Origin: Paracoccaceae bacterium | Lineage (GTDB): Bacteria > Pseudomonadota > Alphaproteobacteria > Rhodobacterales > Rhodobacteraceae | Assembly (NCBI GenBank): GCA_007129775.1 | Contig: SKUV01000378.1 | Location: forward strand, 1-33,810 | Reading direction: 5' to 3' | Length of the DNA stretch: 33,810 nt | Translations under genes and position numbers: made by a program | The notes under the pieces: generated by a model | What the model was told of the DNA's origin: nothing | Database searches by the model: none | What the model saw: the letters and a program-made list of their open reading frames with translations, nothing else | Part shown: piece after piece, positions 12,001-21,000 of the stretch | Layout of the letters: every line of letters starts with the position of its first letter | How positions within the stretch are numbered: the first letter of the stretch is position 1

Positions 12001-15000
12001 CGCGGGGCCGTGTCCTGTATCCGGCCCTCGACAATCAGGTAATGGGCCCCTTCGGCAACCGGCGTGATCTGCGGAATATCCGTGCGCAGATTGGTCGATG
12101 ACGTGACCAGATTGCCGAAGCTGTTGACGATCTTCCAGCGGCCCTGAAGGCTGCCGCCAAGAAACTGAAGGTAGAATTCATCGCCCGCGGCCACATCGAA
12201 ACTGTAGATGCGGCTTTCATTGCCGGGATCGTAAGTAACCTCGACCGTCGACCCCAGGACCAGAGGGGTGGCCTGCGCCAGATCGCGCAGGACGAAAGCG
12301 AAATCGCCGGTGGCTCGGTTGTTGCCATTGATGGTCAGCCGGTAGTCGCCGGGCGGGGCCAGCATCACGGCGGCATCGCTGCGGCCGATCGAGTCGGCGG
12401 AGTTGAGCGTCGTGCTGCCCAGCGTGCCCGAAGGCCCGACAAGCGCCCAGGTCAACGAATTGTCATTGGTCAGGCTGTCGAAATAGAGCGCGCCGGGCTC
12501 CGTCAGCGTGAAGGTATAGAGCTTGCGGTCTCCGGTATCATCGATGCTGCCGGTCACCGCCACGTCTAGCGCCATGGGCGCCACCTCGGTCTCCGAGGCG
12601 ACGATGCGGAATCTGTAATCGCTGGGCCCGGTTGCCGTGATCCGGCCTTCGACCGACAGCAGATAGCGCCCGGCCTGCGACAGTGGCCGGATCTCGTGAT
12701 CGCTGCCTGCAACGGTCGGCCCCTGCACCAGCCGGCCATCGGGGCCGATCAAGCGCCAGAACGGGGACACGCCCGGCAGGTTGTCGGTTTCCAGATAGAA
12801 ATGGCCGTCGTCGCCGCCCGGCCAGTCAAAGGCATAGAGATGCGTCTCGCGCCCCGTGGGCAGGCTCGCCTCGACCGTCTCGCCGATGGCGACCTCGGTC
12901 GCGTCAGGCGCGGCGTGCAGGGTGAGGGCATAGCTGCCGGTGCTTTCGTTGTTGAAATAGACGCTGAGCAGATACTCGCCCGCTGCCAGGCTGTAGGAGG
13001 CAACGCCGCTTGCAGCGTTCGAACTGGTCGCGGTGAAGGAGGTCGGCCCCACAGTCGTGGACGCGCTGGTGATCGACCAGCGCAACTGGTTGTTGTTGGT
13101 CAGCGTGTCCACATAGACCCGCGTGCGTTCGTCCAGCGTCAGGCGGTAGCGGTCGACCGCGCCGGGCTGCGCAAGGCTGCCCTCGATCAACTCGCTAAAG
13201 GTGACTGCAGGCAGGTCCACCGCCGGGGTCGCATTGATCGCGACATTGTCGATCGATAGCCCCATGGTCTGGGCGGCGAGGTTTTCGGCCTGAATGGCGG
13301 CACGGCCTTCGCGCAGGTCATGACCGGCGAGGAAATGATCCTCCACCACGGTATGGGTCACCGCGCCCTGCGTCAGCGTCACGCTAAGGTTGGTGCCACC
13401 CGCAACGCGGGTCAGAACCATGCCCAGCCGCCACACCCCGGTTTCCAGATCGGCCCGGTCCAGCCCGAAATCGGCGAGCGGCACCTCCAGCCGCTTGCTG
13501 CCCAGATGGATGGACACATGCGGCACCGTGCCGTCGCCGCCGCCCGACTGCACCAGATCAAGGGCGATGCCGACGGCGCCGGACAGGTTCGGCTCGATCC
13601 CCGCGAACGGCACCGGCCCGCCTCGGCCATATTGCTCCGACGGCAGCCAGAGCAGCGCGAGACCGTGGCCGGTATCACCGCTCGCCGGGGCCTCGATATC
13701 GAAATCGAAACCGATCTCGACCTGCGCCAGATCGCCCGGCTGAGTCGATGAAAAGGCGATGGAATTTCGCTGCCCGCCCGACAGCAGGTCCAAGAGCGAC
13801 AGCGCATTGCCGCCCGTGCCATCGGGCACCACCACCGGCATCAGCCCGGCGTGATTGCTCAGAACATGGGCGATCCCGGGGCCGCCGTCGAAGGCCTCGG
13901 AACTCTGGCCCGTGGCATCGCCGAAGGCCGGCGCGTCGAGGCGGAAGGAATAGGGCGTGTCCGTCGGCTGCTGGCGCACATTTCCTTCGACCAGCAGGAA
14001 ATACTCGCCCGTCTCGGGCGCGACGAAATTCTCCGTCACGAAACGCCGGCCCGAGATGATCTGCGCGCCGTCGGCATTGATCAGCCGCCAGCTTGTCCAG
14101 GTGTCGGGGGTCTGGAGAACGTTCAGGGTGAGCGGCTGGTATTTCTCCAGCTCGACGCGGAAGACCTTGGTGCCAAGCGACATGTCCGGCAGGTTGCCGG
14201 TGCGGGTGTCGTTGACCACCATCGGCAGCGCCGAGGCTTCGAGATTGCGCAGGGTGAAATCGAAACTGCCGGTGGAATCGTTCGTCGCGCGCACCGTCAG
14301 CACATGCTGCCCCGGCCCGAGCCGCAGCGACGGATTGGCGGGGAACCGGTCGGCATCGGTCGCATGGAATCCCCGGTTCACGACGACGATCCCGTCGGGC
14401 CCGCGCAGCGTCCAGATCACGTCGGAGCGGTCGTCATAGACATCCATCACGAACAGGCCCGGCGCATCCAGATCGAAGGTGAAGTCACGGCGCTGGCCGG
14501 GGTGCTCTATCTCGGCACTCATCCGCGTGTCGGGCAGCAATTCCAGCGGCGCCGGGCGGTCGGCCCAGTTGTGCACCGCCAGCCGGTAGCTCGATTGCCC
14601 GCCGCTGTCGACACGCCCCTCGATCAGCAGGACATAGGTGCCCTCACTGCCCAGCATTATGTCGGCTATATCGCCGGGACTCGTGCGGTTGATGACCTGC
14701 GCGCCGTAAGGATCGATCAGGCGCCATGCGATGTTGGAGGTGTTTCCGATGTTGTCGATGAAAAGCCGGTCACCGGCCTGCGCCTCGAAGCGCAGCATGC
14801 GGGTGACGTTGCCGGGTTCCAGATCGCCCGAGACCTCCTCGCCGTATTCGATCTGCTGGGCGGTGGCGAGGTCGCGCAGGGCGAGGTTGAAATAGCCGGT
14901 GGCATCGTCGATGCCCGTTACCAGAAGCGAATACTCTCCCGGCGGCAGGACAAGAACGGGGCTGTTGACAGAGGAAAACCCGACCGCATCGGTCGCCGCG

Positions 15001-18000
15001 AGGGTGCGCTGAGCCACGAAACCCTGCGGCCCGGAGAGCCGCCAGCGCAGATCGGACCGGTTCGACAGGCTGTCGATATAGAGCTGCGTTTCTGTCTCGA
15101 TCGCGAAGGTGTAGCGTAGTTCCTGCCCGACGCGCGCGATCTCGCCGGTGATACCCTCGGGCAGAAGATGCTGGACCGCGCCCGACCGGCCTGAGGCGCC
15201 CTGCCCGACCGCTACAAAGCCGGTCTCGACATCGCCCGCCACCGCATCGAGCGGCAGCCACAGCATAAGGTTCTCGTCATCGGGGTCGGGCGCAGCGGTC
15301 ATTCCTGCGGCGATCTGGGCGGCATCGCGCGCCATGTCCCAGATCCGCACCTCGGCAATCGCCCCGTCGAAGATCGGGCGCTGGGCGGTGTTCTCGGTAT
15401 GATCACCGATCAGCAGCGGCGTTCCCGCCGCCAGACCCGCAGTGACCGATATGTTGCCGCTGGCGACCTCGACGCCATTGATGAATATCTTCTGGGTGCC
15501 GGTGGTCCGATCCACCGTGGCCGCCACATGGGTCCATTCCCCCAGTGCGACACCGCCGCTGTTCTGCAGGTTCTCCTGAACGCCATTCGCGCGGCCGGCG
15601 CTGGTGAAGACACCGCCATTGCTGCGCAGATAAAGCGTGTAGCCGCGCTGGTTCGCGGCCTCCCCTCCCATGTAGAGGACCGGCATGTAGGGGCCGTCGA
15701 AATGCTCGGGCCTGACCCATGCCTCCAGCGTGAAACTGCCGGTCAGGTCCAGTTCGGGGGCGTGGTCCACCAGCACCCGTTCGGCGCCGCGCAGGGCAAG
15801 GCCCTGACCGCCTTCGGCCGGCCCGTCCACCAGAACCGGCCCGGGCGAGGGGTTGGCAGCGCCAAGGTCCAGCGCGACGGGAAGGCTTTCGATCCGGAAG
15901 ATAGCGACACTATAGGGCACCATCGCCTGCGCAGGGAGCGAGCGGTCGGTCTCCAGTATCAGGACATGCCGGCCGCTGACCTCGGGGCGCAGGTCGGCCA
16001 GATCGGTGGCGTTCACCGGGCCAAAGCTCTGGCGGCCGAACGGGTCGATCAGGCGCCAGCTTGCCGAACTGGCGGACACACCCAGAGCCTCCAGATCGAC
16101 ATACAGCCGGTCGCCCGCTTCGGCGTCGAAGGCAAAGGCCTTGGCGCTGCGTTGCATGTCGAAGCTGCCCGACACCGCCGCGCTGTCCAGTTCCACAACC
16201 TCGGCCGCGCCCAGATCAAGCAGACGCAGCCCATAGGCCCCCTTGGCCGCGACGCTGCCCGACACCCGCAGCGTGTAGTCGCCCGGCGGCAGGATATAGG
16301 CATAATTCCCCGCGCGATTGCGTTCGCCGGTGGCGTTCAGAGCGTGGGTGATGTTCACGCCCTCGGGGCCGCGCAGATTGGCCGTGATGTCGCCGCGGTT
16401 GGTCAGCGTGTCCCAGAAGACCCGGCGCTCTTCGGTCAGGGTGAAGCTGTAGAGATCGACCTGCCCGGCGACCTCCAGGCGCCCGGTGAACAGGCCCTGC
16501 AACCCGCCCGCGAAATCCACCACCTGCGCGGTCACGCCGGCTGTGCCGCTGTCGGCAAGGGTTTCGGGCGCGGCGCCCTCGTCCATCGCCAGCCGGATCA
16601 GCGCATCCTCTGCCCCGGCCGCCGCCGCTGCAGCCGCCCCGGGGCCGGCGTCGAACAGCGCCGCGGCCTCGGCCGCGTCCAGCGCACGATCCCACAGCGC
16701 CAGATCGGCCATCGCGCCCTCGAAGGCGTCTGGATGGCCGCTTTCCCGCGTCTTGCCCAGCAGGAGCGGCCGTGCCGCCGATTGCCCGGTGGCCCCGGCC
16801 GGCAAAGCGGTGATCACCGGTGCCGCGCCGTTCAGCGACAGGCGTATCTCGCCAGATTCCCGGTCCAACACCGCGACGATATGGTTCCAGTCGCCATAGG
16901 CGAGGCTGCCGCTGGGGGTAGAGGCCGACACGTTCGCCCCGCCGTCGCTGCCGACAGACAGATGGGCATAACCCGCCGAATTGAGCCAGAGCGTGTATTC
17001 ACGCGCCGCCGAGGTGCTGTCGCCCTTGTAAAAGACCGGGGTCCAAACCGTGGCCGGGTTATCGGGATTGATCCACAGCGACAGGGTAAGATTGCCGGTC
17101 TGGTTCGTCGCCGGATCATCGATCGACACATGGCTGTAGCCGTTGAAGCCCAGCGCCGGCGCACCCCGCGGGCCCGCGGTCGGGGTCAGGCCGCTGCCGG
17201 CGCCGATGGCGTCCAGATCGGCGGGGATTTCGCGGGTCGTGGCCTCTTGCAGCACGAAGCCATAGCTGATCGCGCCGGTCGCTGGCTCGCCTACGCGGCC
17301 CTCCACCAGCACCGTGTAGGTGCCGGTGCGCGCAAGGGAATGCGGCGCACGCGCTTGCAGTCGGGTCGCACCGATCTCGACATTCCCGGAGGGATCGATC
17401 AGCCGCCAGTAAACGCCCTGCGTCGAATTCACTTCGCGCAGAAAATCGATGAGGAAGGTGTCGCCCGCCTCGGCATCGAAGCGGTAGATATCGGTGGTGC
17501 GCCGCGGCTCCAGTTCGCCCTCGATCCGGTCGCCGAGCGCGACCTGCGTGCCCGAGGCCAGATCGCGCAGCACAAAGTCATAGGGCCCGGTGCCCGCACC
17601 ATCGCGCCACAGGGTGACGGTGTAGGTGCCGGGCGCCGCCGCCAGCACCGGATTCGCCGTCGTGTCCAAGCTGTCGGCCCGGTCCATCCGGTAGGTGCGG
17701 TTCAGCCCGTTCGGCCCCTCGATCCGCGCCCGCATCTCGGAGGCATTGGTCAGGCTGTCGAGATAGAGAAACGTGGGTTCGTCCAGATCGAAGGTCAGCA
17801 CATGGATCTGGCCGGGCCGGGCAATCTCGCCCGTGATCCGCGTGTCCAGATCCAGCACCGCCGGCGCGGGGTGCTGCGGGTCCTGCAGGGTAAAGCCGAA
17901 CTCCACCACGCTGTCGGGCGCGTTGAAGATACGGCCCTCGATCAGCAGCAGGTAGGTGCCGTCGAAGGGCAATTCGCGCGGGTTGAGCGCGGCCAGCTGC

Positions 18001-21000
18001 ACCGGCCCCGCAAGCTGGCGGCCGAAGGGATCGATCCAGCGCAGGCTGGCGTTGTGGCTGCCCCCGGTATTGACCACATCGGCCACGCTGACGATTTGCC
18101 CGGCGGTGCCCTCGAACCGGAAGACCTGCGTCGCGCGCCCCGGGTCGAGCGTTCCGGCCACCGGCGTATCGGCGGTGATCAGCGGCGCATCGGCGGCGTC
18201 GAGCAGGCGGAAGCCATATTCGGGGCGGGTGTTCTGCACCCCGGCGGCGATGACGCGATACTCTCCCGGCGCCAGCACGAAGACCGGCGCGGCCGAGCCG
18301 TCCAGCCCGTCGGTGCTCAGCGGGGTGAAGGTGTGCAGGGCAACGTTGCCGGGGCCGCGCAACAGCAGCCGGGCGTTGTTGTCGTTGCCCAGCATGTCGA
18401 ACACGACCACGGTGGTTTCGGCGACGGTGAACGCATGGCTCACCGAACCGCGCGCGCTGGGCACCTGCCCCGCCATCGTTTCACCAAGTATCAGCGGTTC
18501 GCTGACTGTTTCGACCTCCTGCAAATTGAATTCGATCTGCGCCACCCCTGCCACCCCGGCATAGATGCGGCCCTCGATCAGCAGGGTCCAAGTGCCGCCA
18601 TGGGACACGTCGAAGGCGCTGGCGTTCAGGATGCCCGCGCCGCGCCGCACCTCGCGGCCGAAGGGGTCGATCAGGCGATAGCTGGGCTGCCACGAATGAC
18701 CGGTCAGCAGCGTCGTATCCATCACCAGACGCGCGCCCGCCTCGGCCTCGAAAGTAAAGACCACGGTGCCGGTGCGCGGATCGAGCGACGTGGCGACCTC
18801 ATCGCCGATGGCGATGGCGTCGCCGGCGTCAAGGTCCAGAAGCCGGAAGGAAAAATCGCCGGTCTGGTTGCTCGACTTCGCGATGCTGAACCGGTAGGTG
18901 CCGGCCGGCAGGTCGAGCGTGATATCGTCGTTCCGGTCCGAACTGTCGGTCTGCAGGAAGCCACGGTTCGTCACCTCGGCGCCGCGCGGGCCGGTCAGCG
19001 ACCATCTGGTCGCGCTGATCCCTGAAAGGGCATCGAAATAGAGCCGGGCATCGCTGTCGAGCGTGATCAGGTAATCGACCGATTCGCCGGCTGTGGTCAC
19101 CTCGCCGTCGATCCTGTCGCCGATGGTGATGGGCGTGCCTGCCAGCACCGGCGGGGCGATAAAGCCGCGCCGCTCCAGCCGGAATTCCTGCGTCACGGCG
19201 GCGCTGGGTGCGCCGGTGGTCCCTTCGACAAGGATCGTGTAGCGCCCGGTCGCCGGCAAGGTCCGCGCGCCCAGATCGTTGAGCCGCCCGGCGCTGCCGA
19301 TCAGCCGGCCATAGGGATCAATCAACCGGCCATAGGGGTTGCCCGACACGTTCGGCAGCGCGATCCGGTCACCGGCAGCGGCATCGAAGGCGAAGATATG
19401 CGTTCCCGTCGAGGGGTCGAGCGTGGCCGAAACCGTCAGCGGCTCCCCCTCGGGCGGAAGGGTCAGCAGCGTCGCCTCGGCCAGATCGAACAGGCGAAAG
19501 GCATAATCCCCGGTCGCGGCCAGCACCCCGTCCACCAGCAGCGTATAGGTGCCCGGCGGCAGATCGAAGACCAGCGGCTCCGCCGTCGGCGCACCGTTGG
19601 CGTCCGATACGCTGAAGGCCCGCGGCGCGATCTCGGTGCCGCGCGGCCCGACGATGGACCAGACGATGTCGTTGCGGTTGGATGTCAGGCTGTCGAAATA
19701 GAGCCGCGTCTCGGCATCCAGCGTGAACTCGTGGGCCACCGCCGCGCCGGGTGCCGGGATCGTGCCCTCAACCACCGCGTCCACCGCGAGCCCGATGGTG
19801 GATTGTGTCTTGGGCAGGAGGCGCAGATCATAGGTCGTGGAACTGGACAGGTTGGTATTGCCCTTGACGATCAGCGTATAGCTGCCGTCCTGCTGCAGGA
19901 CCAGCGGATCGGTCGAGGCCAGCGTGCCGGGCCCGTCGATCACCTGCCCCGATGGCCCGATCAGACGATAGCGCACATTGCCGGTGCTTTGCGCATCGAA
20001 AAGGAGCCGGTCGCCCGCCTGTCCCTGAAAGGCGAAAAGGCGCGCTTCGGTGCCGGGCAGGTCGGTGAAGACCGGTGACAGGCCCGCATCGGCGGCATCC
20101 GCAGGTGTCGCGGACGGCGCGCCGGCGAAGCCGAGCGCCAGTGCCAGCCCGTCCTCGGGCTCCGTGATGCGTTCCTGCGCGCGCTCGGCAATGGTGGCGG
20201 CTTCCTGCGCCCCGGTCCAGAAACGCACCTCGTCCATCGCCCCGCGATAGCGGAAAGAGCCGCTGATCGCGGCGCCGAAAACCAGCGGCATGTGGGAATG
20301 GTTGATCGGCCCTGCGAAGTCCTGCTCGTCGGCAAGGTCGCCATTGATATAGAGTCGCAGCGTCGCGCCATCATAGCTGGCCGCCACATGGGCCCATTGA
20401 CCCAGCGCCAGCCCCTCTTCCGACCGGACGGAGGAGTTCGCGTTGTTGTAATGGTTGAGGAAGAAATTGACCCGCCCCTGCGTGTCGAACCACATGCCGA
20501 AGCCGTCATTCCAGCTCGTGCTCGACGTCTTTCCGAGGATCATGTTGAAATTGCTGATGGCGTCGGGGCGCAGCCATGTCTCTATCGTGAAGCTGTCGGA
20601 CCGCAGAAACGCATCATCGGCCACCCGCAGCAACGGGCCGTCGTTGGTGAACACCGCCATTCCGTCGCCCGCCGGCGCCCCGGGGGCGGTCGAGGGCTGC
20701 ACAACCGCGGTGATCGCCGCGTCCCGGTCGGTCAGGTTGCCCGTCGCCCGTTCGCCATATTCCAGAACCTGCGCACTGTCGGTGTCCAGCAACTGGAAGG
20801 CGAAACTGCCGGTCGCGTCACCCTGACCGTAGATTGAGAGCGTATAGTCACCCGCGATCAGGTCGAACACCGGATCGATGCTGTTCCAGTCGCCAAGCTG
20901 AAGGCTGCGGTTCGACGCTTCCTCCCCGCGCGGCCCGGTCAAATCCCAGCGCAGGTTCGATTGCAGCAGCGAATCGAAGACCAGCCGCGCGTCTTCGTCC

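Noticed and set aside
4473..19025. Very long plus-strand open frames (over 1,200 codons each at 4473-8150, 8421-12101 and 15399-19025) opposite the giant gene
   Set aside because: They are in exact codon register with the minus-strand gene. Their translations are Arg/His/Gly/Gln-rich with no domains, as expected from reading GC-rich codons backwards. The minus-strand product is coherent throughout.
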